Shown: positions 1 to 7,387 of the stretch, piece by piece | How positions within the stretch are numbered: the first letter of the stretch is position 1 | Layout: the number at the start of each line of letters is the position of its first letter | From: Acidobacteriota bacterium | GTDB lineage: Bacteria; Acidobacteriota; Aminicenantia; Aminicenantales; Saccharicenantaceae | Assembly (NCBI GenBank): GCA_014894455.1 | Contig: JADBLN010000016.1 | Location: 1 to 42,963, forward strand | DNA: 42,963 nucleotides | Direction of reading: 5' to 3' | Program-made: the position numbers and the translations under genes | Notes under the pieces: model-generated | Seen by the model: the letters and a program-made list of their open reading frames with translations, nothing else | The model's database searches: none | What the model was told of the DNA's origin: nothing

Positions 1-33
1 TCTTTGTTATGTCCAGTTAATAGTTATGCGGAG
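1..33 (+). repeat. Left terminal inverted repeat of the RIT element
   Basis: Bases 1-33 are the exact reverse complement of 3317-3349. The inner 11 bases read gttatgcggag, a motif that recurs at the other end and in the adjoining palindrome. It may extend beyond the window start. Confidence 0.93.
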
Positions 34-158
34 CAATCCTGGGATTGCTGGCGATAAACTCTTTAGCCTCAAGGATCGAATCCAGTTGAGTCCGTTGCGT
101 TCTCCACATAATCTTGTGTCCTCCGACGAATCGTCGGTAAATCAAACAGGAGGACACC

Positions 159-1400
159 ATGTCAGAAATTGGAGATCCATTGGAGAAGCTCCGCTATGGG
201 TCAACGGGACCTTTTATGGACGGTTTCGCGCGCGATTTACTCAACAAGGATTTTTCAAGAAGGATCATCTGCGCTCACCTCAGAGCAGCAACGCATTTTA
301 CCCATTGGGCGGCGAGTCTAGATCTATCTCTTTCCGACCTAAAAGAGGATTGCCTCGAATCTTTTTGTGCCCACCTCCGCGGCTGTCAATGCAAGGGGAC
401 CTATAAGGACAAATCCTCTCACACAATCGCGGGAGCAAGGCGCTTTCTTGCCCACCTTCAAAACCAGGGAGTCAATCTCCCGACAAACGTCGTTAAGAGG
501 CATCCTATCATCCATCCGTTACGGATGAATTTTGAACATTGGATGCGGACACACCGAGGGGTGATGGACTCCACCTTGGCAACGTACCGGCGTTTCATAA
601 CCGCACTTCTCGAGCAGATAGGAGATGATCTCTCGCGTCTTAATCCGAGCGAGATCCGAGCGTTTATTCTGAAACATTCCGGCTCGGTCAACATGCCCTC
701 TGCGCGTTCGCTCATCACGGCAACCCGGATGTTTTTACGCTATCTGGTGGCAGAAGGCTTATGCCCGTCTGATTGGGGACCGGCTATTCCTCGCGTCGCA
801 TGCTGGCGGCTCTGCACATTGCCACGGCATTTTTCTCAAGAGGATATCCAAAGGATCGTTACCGCCTGCCACGACGCCTCTGTAAAAACGGGGCTCCGCA
901 ACCGGGCCATTGTGCTTCTGGGCGCCCGCATGGGACTTCGGGTAGGCGAAATCATCAAGCTTCGTTTGATCGATATCGATTGGCTAGGAGCGAGCCTTCG
1001 TGTCCTTGGGAAAGGAAGACGTGAGGCCCGTATGCCTTTGACCCAGGAAGTAGGCGACGCTCTCCTGACTTATGTGGAACAGGCTCGTCCTCCGCTCCAG
1101 TCCGACCACCTTTTTGTCACCGCTTATCCACCATGGCGGCCTTTGGGGGCCAGTAGTTCAGCCAGCAGCATCGTGGCCCGCCTGATTCGCCGAGCTGGTG
1201 TAAAGCCGGCAACCCGCGGAGCAGCCCATTTACTGCGGCATTCCGCCGCTACGGAGATGCTTCGACAAGGAGTTTCACTCCAGGACATCGCAACGATCCT
1301 GCGTCACCGGTCTTTGGAGACCACGGCCATTTACGCTAAGGTCGATTTCAACGCGCTTCACTTGGTCAAACAACCCTGGCCGGGGGGTGAGTCATGCTGA
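159..1400 (+). CDS. Tyrosine recombinase, first gene of the RIT trio
   Basis: A 413-residue phage-integrase-type site-specific recombinase acting on DNA, probably at the repeats that flank the element. The N-terminal half carries a SAM-like core-binding domain. The C-terminal catalytic domain shows the first Arg in GLRVGEI, the HLLRH box (H-x-x-R), a late His in LRHRS and the Tyr in TTAIYAK. The ATG at 159 follows AGGAGG with good spacing. The 3' end overlaps the next recombinase by 7 bp, so the three genes are almost certainly translationally coupled. It is longer than the other two, as expected for the first gene of RIT elements. A general XerC/D-like housekeeping role is unlikely given the trio. 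Confidence 0.9.
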   Translation: MSEIGDPLEKLRYGSTGPFMDGFARDLLNKDFSRRIICAHLRAATHFTHWAASLDLSLSDLKEDCLESFCAHLRGCQCKGTYKDKSSHTIAGARRFLAHLQNQGVNLPTNVVKRHPIIHPLRMNFEHWMRTHRGVMDSTLATYRRFITALLEQIGDDLSRLNPSEIRAFILKHSGSVNMPSARSLITATRMFLRYLVAEGLCPSDWGPAIPRVACWRLCTLPRHFSQEDIQRIVTACHDASVKTGLRNRAIVLLGARMGLRVGEIIKLRLIDIDWLGASLRVLGKGRREARMPLTQEVGDALLTYVEQARPPLQSDHLFVTAYPPWRPLGASSSASSIVARLIRRAGVKPATRGAAHLLRHSAATEMLRQGVSLQDIATILRHRSLETTAIYAKVDFNALHLVKQPWPGGESC

Positions 1401-2290
1401 TAAGCGATTTCGAAACGTACCTTTCCCTTCGCCGAGCCGGCGGATTCGACCTTAGAAAGGACATGTTCCTTTTGAGAAACTTCGCGAGGTTTGCCGGCGA
1501 ACGCAATGAAACCCATGTGAAAACGTCCCTGGCGATTGAATGGGCGGCTAAAACAACCTCTGTCGCGCAACGCGCCCATCGCCTTAAAGCGCTCATTCGA
1601 TTCGCTCAATATCTACGACTTGAAGACAACCGGCACCAGCTCCCGCCAGGCGGAGTTTTTGGACATCACCGGCAACGCCCTGTTCCATACATCTTCCAAA
1701 ATGCTGAGGTAAAGGCCTTGGTCGAACACACAGCCGGTCTCCCATCCTTCGATCCTTTGCGTAGACATACTTTTAGCTTCCTTTTTGGGCTGTTGGCCGC
1801 AACGGGTCTCCGGATTTCCGAAGCCCTCGCCCTGCGTCTTGATGATCTGACGGAGAATGGCCTTTTAATCCGCAGGACCAAGTTTCACAAAAGCAGGATC
1901 CTGCCACTGCACGAAACCACCGCTAAGGCGCTTGAAACCTATTGCCTCTATCATCGGCCTAAGTTGGAAAACGACCATCTCTTTATCTCTGCCGTTGGGA
2001 AGACCCTCAGTTACTTTGTTGTGCGAGAAGCACTGCGAGCCGTCGCCAAGAGCATGAGACTGCCTGCTCGGGCGGCACGTCTTCATAACTTTCGGCATAC
2101 TTTCGCGGTCAGAGCCTTAGAAAACTCTCCGGAAAGCCGTGATCGTATCGGTCGGCATATGCTTGCCGTTTCCACTTATCTTGGTCATGCCCGAGTATCA
2201 GATACCTTTTGGTATCTGCGGAGTACTCCACAACTGATGATTGACATCACCAAGGCCGGCGAGCGTTTCTTGGAAGGAAGAACAGCTTGA
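1394..2290 (+). CDS. Tyrosine recombinase, second gene of the RIT trio
   Basis: A 298-residue tyrosine recombinase. The catalytic Arg lies in ATGLRISEAL, the HxxR box in HNFRHTF and the late His in LGHARVSD. The nucleophile is most likely the Tyr of DTFWYL, in a slightly unusual context compared with the TxxYxH seen in Xer proteins. The start codon lies within the end of the upstream gene and the stop overlaps the downstream start by 4 bp, which argues for one polycistronic message. The product most likely acts together with its two neighbours. Confidence 0.88.
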   Translation: MLISDFETYLSLRRAGGFDLRKDMFLLRNFARFAGERNETHVKTSLAIEWAAKTTSVAQRAHRLKALIRFAQYLRLEDNRHQLPPGGVFGHHRQRPVPYIFQNAEVKALVEHTAGLPSFDPLRRHTFSFLFGLLAATGLRISEALALRLDDLTENGLLIRRTKFHKSRILPLHETTAKALETYCLYHRPKLENDHLFISAVGKTLSYFVVREALRAVAKSMRLPARAARLHNFRHTFAVRALENSPESRDRIGRHMLAVSTYLGHARVSDTFWYLRSTPQLMIDITKAGERFLEGRTA

Positions 2291-3267
2291 ACCCCATAGC
2301 CCCCCATATCAGCATGTTCTTGCAACAACGATTACCCCACGAACGGCAAGCCAGTCAAAACACTTCCGACAGCTATGCCTATGCCTTCCTGCTTCTGTTC
2401 GCGTTCGCCAGCAAACAATACAAGGTTTCGCCATCTGCGCTTCTCCTGGAACAGATCGATGCTCCTTTGGTGATGGCTTTTCTCGAACATCTTGAGAAAG
2501 AAAGGAATAATAGTCCTCGTACCCGCAATGCCCGTCTTGCCGCGGTCAAATCGTTTATGCGTTTCATCGAATATCGCGTGCCATCAGCTTTAGATCAAGT
2601 TCGCCGTATCATGGCCATTCCCGTCAAAAAAACAGACGTGCCACTTGTCAACTATCTTACTCAAAGCGAGATCCAGGCTCTGCTCGATGCGCCGGACGAA
2701 AACACACTTGACGGCATCAGGGACCGGGCGATGTTACATGTGGCCTATGCGGGAGGGTTGCGTGTTTCAGAACTCGTAGGATTACGCATGGAAGACCTGA
2801 GCTTTGAACCAAGATTAATCATCCGAGTGCGCGGAAAAGGGCGAAAAGAGCGAGCCCTGCCTTTATGGAAGGAAACAGGCCGTGCGCTGCGGGCTTGGCT
2901 GGCGATTCGGGAAAAGGCCGCTGTTCCCGAGGTGTTTCTCAACTCTCGCGGGCAACATATAACACGCTCTGGATTTTCTTACATACTGAAAAAACATGTC
3001 ATGACCGCAATCCAGCGGTCTCCCTGTCTGGCCAAGAAGCGTGTATCCCCCCATGTCCTTAGGCACACCTGTGCCATGATCATGCTGCAAGCAACCCACG
3101 ACATACGAAAAGTCTCCATCTGGCTTGGCCATGCAACTCTGCAGAGCACCGAAGTATATGTTCAGGCTGACCCCAACGAAAAGCTGGAAGCTATCGAAGC
3201 CATTACCCCCCCCACTGTTCCGAAAAGGCCGGTTCCAACCTCCCGATCGTCTAATCGCCCTTATTAG
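2287..3267 (+). CDS. Tyrosine recombinase, third gene of the RIT trio
   Basis: A 326-residue tyrosine recombinase, the most Xer-like of the three. It has a core-binding domain at about residues 1-105, then the catalytic domain with Arg in GGLRVSEL, HVLRHT, LGHATLQ and Tyr in TEVYVQ. It starts inside the stop region of the preceding gene (ATGA-type overlap). The C-terminal tail is proline/serine rich. Only about 50 bp separate its stop codon from the right terminal repeat, so it is the last gene of the element. Confidence 0.9.
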   Translation: MNPIAPHISMFLQQRLPHERQASQNTSDSYAYAFLLLFAFASKQYKVSPSALLLEQIDAPLVMAFLEHLEKERNNSPRTRNARLAAVKSFMRFIEYRVPSALDQVRRIMAIPVKKTDVPLVNYLTQSEIQALLDAPDENTLDGIRDRAMLHVAYAGGLRVSELVGLRMEDLSFEPRLIIRVRGKGRKERALPLWKETGRALRAWLAIREKAAVPEVFLNSRGQHITRSGFSYILKKHVMTAIQRSPCLAKKRVSPHVLRHTCAMIMLQATHDIRKVSIWLGHATLQSTEVYVQADPNEKLEAIEAITPPTVPKRPVPTSRSSNRPY

Positions 3268-3316
3268 AAACGGGGGTACGTTATGCTCAGTTCGTTAGCC
3301 TGAATGACGTGGTCAA

Positions 3317-3349
3317 CTCCGCATAACTATTAACTGGACATAACAAAGA
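3317..3349 (-). repeat. Right terminal inverted repeat of the RIT element
   Basis: This is the exact reverse complement of bases 1-33. It contains ctccgcataac at its inner edge and merges at its outer edge with the palindrome at 3344-3375. Confidence 0.93.
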
Positions 3350-3375
3350 TTATGCTGAGCTCAGCATAATCTTTG
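3344..3375. repeat. 32-bp perfect palindrome at the RIT right boundary
   Basis: A perfect self-complementary sequence centred on gagctc, made of two inverted copies of attatgctgag plus short arms. It straddles the outer end of the right terminal repeat. The 11-bp half-site is nearly identical to the inner edge of the terminal repeats (gttatgcggag), so it could be a pair of recombinase-binding sites. It could also be the palindromic target, or a strong hairpin. Confidence 0.8.
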
Positions 3376-3586
3376 ATTTTTCGCATGGATAACCTCTTTC
3401 GGGCCATTTGTGCCTCCTTTTAAAGGAGATATCCTGGCCCATTTTGGAATAGTTATCCAGCGTCGCTTCACATTCCGGTCCCGTCCAAAAAGTGGCCGGA
3501 TTCAACCGGAATCGGTGGCCGCTTTGAACCGGAACAGGTGGCCGGATTGAACCGGAATCACTGTCCGCTTTCAGCCGGAATATACA
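3376..3586 (-). mobile_element. IS21-family left end with truncated istA start
   Basis: Read on the minus strand, this begins TGTATATTCCGG, continues through four 23-bp terminal repeats and a leader, and reaches an ATG at 3386. The predicted peptide starts MRKIK, the usual first residues of IS21-type transposases as I recall them. The frame then runs into the palindrome and the RIT repeat and stops after 18 codons. This fits an IS21-like element interrupted near the first codons of istA by the RIT element, with the rest of the IS lying left of the window. The assignment rests on recalled end and N-terminal patterns, so it is moderate. Confidence 0.55.
3492..3583. repeat. Four tandem 23-bp degenerate repeats
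   Basis: Four head-to-tail units of exactly 23 bp (3492-3514, 3515-3537, 3538-3560, 3561-3583) share the pattern gTGgCCGnnTTnAaCCGGAAn. Multiple short repeats at the termini are characteristic of IS21-family transposase-binding sites. The ORF predicted across them is a repeat translation and was rejected. Confidence 0.85.
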
Positions 3587-3752
3587 ATCAATCTCACTTC
3601 GTTCAATTCTGGGACTTCTAGTATATCTGTGTAGTGCAGTTACGGACACTTTGATCAATCTTCTCTTTTTTCTTCTTCGACCTCACCCTCTCACAACCCG
3701 AAGCACGACTAACTGAATCGTAGGGCCAAGGATCTTTGTAATATGACTTATA

Positions 3753-4670
3753 CTACTGTATTTTGAAGAGCACGAAGTAGTTTACGGTTTCTATATTCTC
3801 CGCATTTATGAATGTTCTGATTTTAACCGGATCCTTCTTAATCGGATTAATAATCAGATCTGCCAGCCATAAGTTCGTTTTCCCTTGAATTTCCGCGGCT
3901 TGATAGCGAACTACTTGACTACCATCCTCTTGGGTAGCTATAGAATAACCTTTGCCCTTTTCTACCATAATTTCTCGCGGAAACCATATGCCCAGTTCAA
4001 CTCTTTTTGCCATTCTTTTCTCATTATTAGCCAGCGCGATTTTCAGTGTATTTTTGGTATTAAGTGTTAGATTAAACTCTGCCTTATCATTTTCGATAGT
4101 GTTGCCATTAATTATCGGATGAACGTCCTTTATTAAACCGGCAGAGGACGACATTGACAGCAAACTGATTATTTTCGACTCTAGTTCTCCTCTTCGCGCA
4201 TCGACAGTTTGTTTCACCTCAACTAGAATCCCCAGTAACTTCCAGAGAATAGATAAAGTGATGGAAAAAAAGGACAAACTCAGAATCAGGGATAAGCCTC
4301 TATAAAACGCATGCTCTTTTAGTAGCAGTGCACCTATTGTTGACAGAAAAGATATAAATAAAAATATGAAAAGCCTTGAGAGCTGTTTCTTAGGATTTAG
4401 ATACTGTAGTTTCTTATCGGCCGCCTCTTTGATCCCCGTCAATTCTTGCATGCTCTTCTGAATCTCGGGGACATTAACCTTGCCTGATTCTCCCTGCTTT
4501 ATCATTTGCTCGGCTAGGTTTTTTTCGCTACTTGATTTTTGATTTACGTATTGAGTAGTTAATTCTATTACGCCCTCTCTGAAGAGAGAAAGGAGAATGC
4601 CTAAGAGAGGAACGATGATGCCTAGAAATGTGAGTATCAAGAAGCCGAATAACGTGATTGCTGATTCCAT
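3753..4670 (-). CDS. Hypothetical membrane protein with coiled-coil segment
   Basis: A 305-residue protein of unknown function. It has an N-terminal transmembrane helix (about residues 6-30), a charged, probably helical stretch (35-95), and two more hydrophobic segments (about 98-116 and 127-148). A soluble C-terminal domain of about 150 residues follows and looks beta-rich. The ATG is preceded by GGTGAGG. Base composition is far more AT-rich than the metabolic genes further right, which suggests recent acquisition. The layout (membrane anchor plus sensory or effector-like cytoplasmic domain) would suit an accessory or defence gene, but I recognise no catalytic motif. Confidence 0.75.
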   Translation of the reverse strand: MESAITLFGFLILTFLGIIVPLLGILLSLFREGVIELTTQYVNQKSSSEKNLAEQMIKQGESGKVNVPEIQKSMQELTGIKEAADKKLQYLNPKKQLSRLFIFLFISFLSTIGALLLKEHAFYRGLSLILSLSFFSITLSILWKLLGILVEVKQTVDARRGELESKIISLLSMSSSAGLIKDVHPIINGNTIENDKAEFNLTLNTKNTLKIALANNEKRMAKRVELGIWFPREIMVEKGKGYSIATQEDGSQVVRYQAAEIQGKTNLWLADLIINPIKKDPVKIRTFINAENIETVNYFVLFKIQ

Positions 4671-4889
4671 GCTTGTATCCTCACCCTTTAGAAGATGTGC
4701 TTGCTAACTATTAGCACATGACCCCGAGAATATCAAACGGAATATTAACGCGGGAAACAGCTAACGAAAGCCGATAGCAAAAAAGGGATATGTGAAATTC
4801 CGTCGCCTCCCAGCGTCTATCTCTACGAGGCGCGATCACCGCCCTAACCGGCGTCTTTATGATCAGCTCCATGAACTTCCGCATACTAC

Positions 4890-5561
4890 TCAGTAGAACT
4901 TCTTCTCGATATCGGCCAGCAGGTACAACACGTCGCCTATCCCGATGAACCCCTTCTTCGGCGGATCGGTGAAAAGGCAGTCCCCTTGCATGGCCCGCAC
5001 GATCTTGAGGGTCCTCCACTCCGCCGGTTTCTTTGGTTCCCCGGGATCGAAGTGGAACGCCCCGTTGTGTGCGGCGGCGTTTCGACAGTGGCGCAAGAAC
5101 TGCCAGAGTGGATCTCTATTATGTTTTTTCCCAGTTATCGTCCAAGCCAGTATGAGTAGACCCCCAGCGGAAATGCGATTGAAATATTCCAATGCAACGT
5201 CAGGTTCATTAAATACGTTATCAGCCAGTGCTTCACTGTCCACTCCGATCGACTTGCCACATGATGATAACAATTCGGGTTTAAAGATCATGATAGGTTT
5301 TTCGTGTGATATCGCCCTCTCGATTGCTCTTCGATATCCGGCATTAATGTTTTTTAGCAGTATAGAGATTTTTTGCTCACGCGTTAGTCTTGATTTGGCG
5401 TATTTTTTATCAAGATGGTCAAAGAGCTGACATATTCCTCTTGATGCTAAATCAACGAGGCCATGAACCTGACAAAGGTAGGCTGCGACTAAAGGATAGA
5501 ACGGCTTTTTAGGATCAAATTCTAGCTGAGGTTTAAGGATGTTCTTTAGCATTGCTTGCAA
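4890..5561 (-). CDS. Hypothetical protein with HEPN-like RX4H motif
   Basis: A 223-residue, mostly helical protein without signal peptide. Near residues 160-165 it carries RNAAAH followed by N and G, matching the R-x4-6-H pattern of HEPN-superfamily ribonucleases and HEPN-like accessory domains. No partner nucleotidyltransferase is adjacent. The AT-rich composition of the 5' half suggests transfer. The function is unknown; an RNase toxin or a sensory HEPN domain is possible. Two more proteins in this island carry an equivalent motif in unrelated sequence contexts. The overlapping minus-strand ORF at 4711-5019 is an out-of-frame shadow. Confidence 0.72.
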   Translation of the reverse strand: MQAMLKNILKPQLEFDPKKPFYPLVAAYLCQVHGLVDLASRGICQLFDHLDKKYAKSRLTREQKISILLKNINAGYRRAIERAISHEKPIMIFKPELLSSCGKSIGVDSEALADNVFNEPDVALEYFNRISAGGLLILAWTITGKKHNRDPLWQFLRHCRNAAAHNGAFHFDPGEPKKPAEWRTLKIVRAMQGDCLFTDPPKKGFIGIGDVLYLLADIEKKFY

Positions 5562-5617
5562 CTACCAGACGACTCCTCCCGCCCCGATTCATTTTCTATT
5601 AGGTTCGTTCTCTGTTA

Positions 5618-5850
5618 TCAGTGTTTCTTGTCTTTTGGCGGGCAGGGATCATGCCCAAAACTATCTTTGTCTTGAATCTTCCCGTCCCTGCCGTGGATGA
5701 CCAGTTCAGTGCCTTGCTTCTTGGCAATATCTCTTCCGGCCTTTTCTATCACGCCTTCGTTGGGGTAATTACAGTAAGACGCTTGTTGCCTTCGCCTCTT
5801 ACTCCCCAGTCTTTGCCCACAGGCACCACGTGTTGGCTTTTCTTTGACAT
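5618..5850 (-). pseudogene. DUF2188-family small protein, frameshifted
   Basis: The ATG at 5850 has a good ribosome-binding site (AAGGAAGG) and encodes MSKKSQHVVPVGKDWGVRG and onward, the usual start of DUF2188 proteins. The frame hits TGA near 5750. Shifting frame there restores VIEKAGRDIAKKQG, then TELVIHGRDGKIQDKDSFG and a KDKKH terminus, the standard C-terminal half of the family. One missing base near 5750-5755 explains the break. DUF2188 proteins are about 75 residues, often found in accessory DNA, and have no established function. It is either a recent pseudogene or an assembly error. The ORF track shows only the opposite-strand shadow. Confidence 0.85.
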
Positions 5851-5940
5851 AGCTGTCCTTCCTTTCGCTATCAATATGGAATCACGTGGACGAGAGGAGG
5901 CGGTCTACCTTTACCAGCTTCGCGTCTATCCCTTCCCGCC

Positions 5941-6453
5941 TCATTTTTTCATTGCTTCTCTTCTTTTTATCTCCACTCCAATCTGGTCGAATAAGGCTTT
6001 GTAAATCTTAGGGTCTCTTATAAGGTTTGAGTCAGTTTTGCTTGTCCCGCTGAACGACGACGATTGCCCGTATTTTGCTTCCTGTATATTCATTCTAAGT
6101 TCAGAGGATGTATCATTAATTTTATTGAGCATACAACTTACTTCGATATCGGTACCTTTGTGTGCAACAAAACCGAGCATTAGTGCCGAGAATAACTGTG
6201 AACCGAATGCAGTTTTTCTGTCGGCATATCCTAAGATTAGCCCGCCTGCCATGTCAGTATTTTTAATTACATACCCTTGGTCCTGTAATATGGTCAGGGT
6301 GGACCTGAAGACTGTTTCATAATCACTCTCAAACATTTTAGTCGTTAGCTCTCTGATCTGCATTGGGGATAGTTGAGGTTTTTTACCCGCGCAGCTGACA
6401 AAGGAGAGCACCATGGCCACCAAGAGACCCGATAACAAGAACTGCTTTCTCAT
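5941..6453 (-). CDS. Putative lipoprotein of unknown function
   Basis: A 170-residue exported protein with a type II signal peptide (hydrophobic residues 6-19, lipobox SFVSC with the acylated Cys near residue 21). The mature part begins with a helix and a segment resembling small envelope lipoproteins in which a duplicated YETVF-type helix precedes a strand. A Ser-rich linker lies near residue 130. The start is 15 bp downstream of the stop of the other lipoprotein gene, so the two form an operon. It is probably anchored in a membrane facing the periplasm. The molecular role is unknown. Confidence 0.78.
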   Translation of the reverse strand: MRKQFLLSGLLVAMVLSFVSCAGKKPQLSPMQIRELTTKMFESDYETVFRSTLTILQDQGYVIKNTDMAGGLILGYADRKTAFGSQLFSALMLGFVAHKGTDIEVSCMLNKINDTSSELRMNIQEAKYGQSSSFSGTSKTDSNLIRDPKIYKALFDQIGVEIKRREAMKK

Positions 6454-6467
6454 CGAAACCCCCTTCG

Positions 6468-6869
6468 TTAGAATTTTGCCGAGATTACTGAATAATCTAT
6501 CACAACGTCATTTTTATCAAAAATAACGATTAGATCGAATGATGCCGTCGTCGTGGTAGACACCGCCCGACTGCCATTCCAAAATATCCCCGTTCTATTG
6601 TCTTCTCCCGAGGTCGCCCTGTAGGACATTTTGCTATAATTCCAGACCTCATCATTGTTTTTATTTTTCGTGATGATATTAGGAGAGCCGAATATTTTAA
6701 GAATTTCTTCCTGTGTCGTTTGGCCCTTAATTATCTTCGACTTCACGACACCAAACGTAAGGTTGCTTAGTTGTGCCGGTTCTTGTTGTTCTTTAGGAAA
6801 TTGCGCACAGCTCATAATGAGGAACGAAAAGACCACGGCTAGGATAGAGATGTACCTAAGGGTTTTCAT
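6468..6869 (-). CDS. SmpA/OmlA (BamE-like) domain lipoprotein
   Basis: I place the start at 6869 (MKTLRYISIL) rather than at the ORF-track start of 6932. Translation from 6869 gives a clean lipoprotein signal peptide ending in IMSCAQ, and AAGGAG lies just upstream. The mature 110 residues contain GQTTQEEILKIFGSPN and then DEVWNYS, the typical turn-helix-strand pattern of the SmpA/OmlA (BamE-like) fold found in many small outer-membrane lipoproteins. It is first in a two-gene operon with the lipoprotein downstream. The fold is fairly clear; a real role in beta-barrel assembly is not implied. Confidence 0.72.
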   Translation of the reverse strand: MKTLRYISILAVVFSFLIMSCAQFPKEQQEPAQLSNLTFGVVKSKIIKGQTTQEEILKIFGSPNIITKNKNNDEVWNYSKMSYRATSGEDNRTGIFWNGSRAVSTTTTASFDLIVIFDKNDVVIDYSVISAKF

Positions 6870-6922
6870 GAGAGACTCCTTGGCGAATAGCTTTTTAATA
6901 TTCCCCTCAACGCCTGTATTCT

Positions 6923-6951
6923 TTCTTAGCATATGTTCATCCGTTTGTCAA
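6923..6951 (-). promoter_or_regulatory. Candidate sigma70-type promoter for the lipoprotein operon
   Basis: On the minus strand a perfect TTGACA (6951-6946) is followed by a 17-bp spacer and TAAGAA (6928-6923), about 55 bp upstream of the chosen ATG at 6869. The -35 is consensus and the -10 is weak. Confidence 0.4.
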
Positions 6952-7108
6952 GATTTGATTTTGACAGCATTTTTTCTCCTTCAAATCGGTTCGGCCCAAT
7001 AATATGATTCCGCAGGACCTATCTAAGCCTCATTAAGAAGATGACCTGCCCCCCCTCACAGGGATCCAGCCCTTGTGTTAAGATTTTGCTGGATCGAGGG
7101 AGGTGGGC

Positions 7109-7387
7109 ATGGCCAGGAAACGGTTTTCTCCGGAGCAGATCATCACGATGCTCCGGGAGGCGGAGGTGCTGCTCAATCAGGCAACTCCGGTCACCGAAGT
7201 CTGTCGCAAGCTGGGGATCTCTGAACAGACCTACTACCGGTGGCGGAAGGAGTACGGCAGGATGAGGGTCGACCAGGCCAAGAGGCTTAAAGAGCTCGAA
7301 CAGGAGAACGCGAGGCTGAAGAAACTGGTGGCCGATCTTTCGTTGGATAATTCCATCCTGAAAGAAGCCAACCGGGGAAACTTCTAA
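7109..7387 (+). CDS. IS3-family transposase OrfA (copy A)
   Basis: A 92-residue DNA-binding subunit. The N-terminal helix-turn-helix is MARKRFSPEQIITMLREAEV, with GISEQTYYRWRKEYG as the recognition region, followed by a leucine-zipper-like segment (LKELEQENARLKKLVADL). The ATG at 7109 is preferred over the GTG at 7103 because GGGAGG lies directly upstream. OrfB lies in the -1 frame, as expected for programmed frameshifting in IS3 elements. Confidence 0.9.
   Translation: MARKRFSPEQIITMLREAEVLLNQATPVTEVCRKLGISEQTYYRWRKEYGRMRVDQAKRLKELEQENARLKKLVADLSLDNSILKEANRGNF

Larger units (their letters stand above)
1..3349 (+). mobile_element. Recombinase-in-trio (RIT) element
   Basis: Three consecutive tyrosine recombinase genes on one strand overlap by 4-7 bp and are enclosed by a 33-bp perfect inverted repeat (1-33 and 3317-3349). 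This is the organisation of RIT elements, which carry three different recombinases and no cargo. All three reading frames are open and each retains the R, HxxR, H and Y residues, so the element may still be functional. The left end coincides with the window edge, so its true outer boundary and left flank cannot be seen. The right repeat runs directly into a 32-bp palindrome that may belong to the element or to its target. Confidence 0.88.

Noticed and set aside
3350-3658. Minus-strand 102-residue ORF
   Set aside because: It is the translation of the 23-bp repeats and IS21 leader in a frame different from the istA start; no protein-like composition.
5621-6004. 127-residue plus-strand ORF
   Set aside because: Lies opposite the DUF2188 remnant, which matches a family in two frames; the plus-strand translation resembles nothing.
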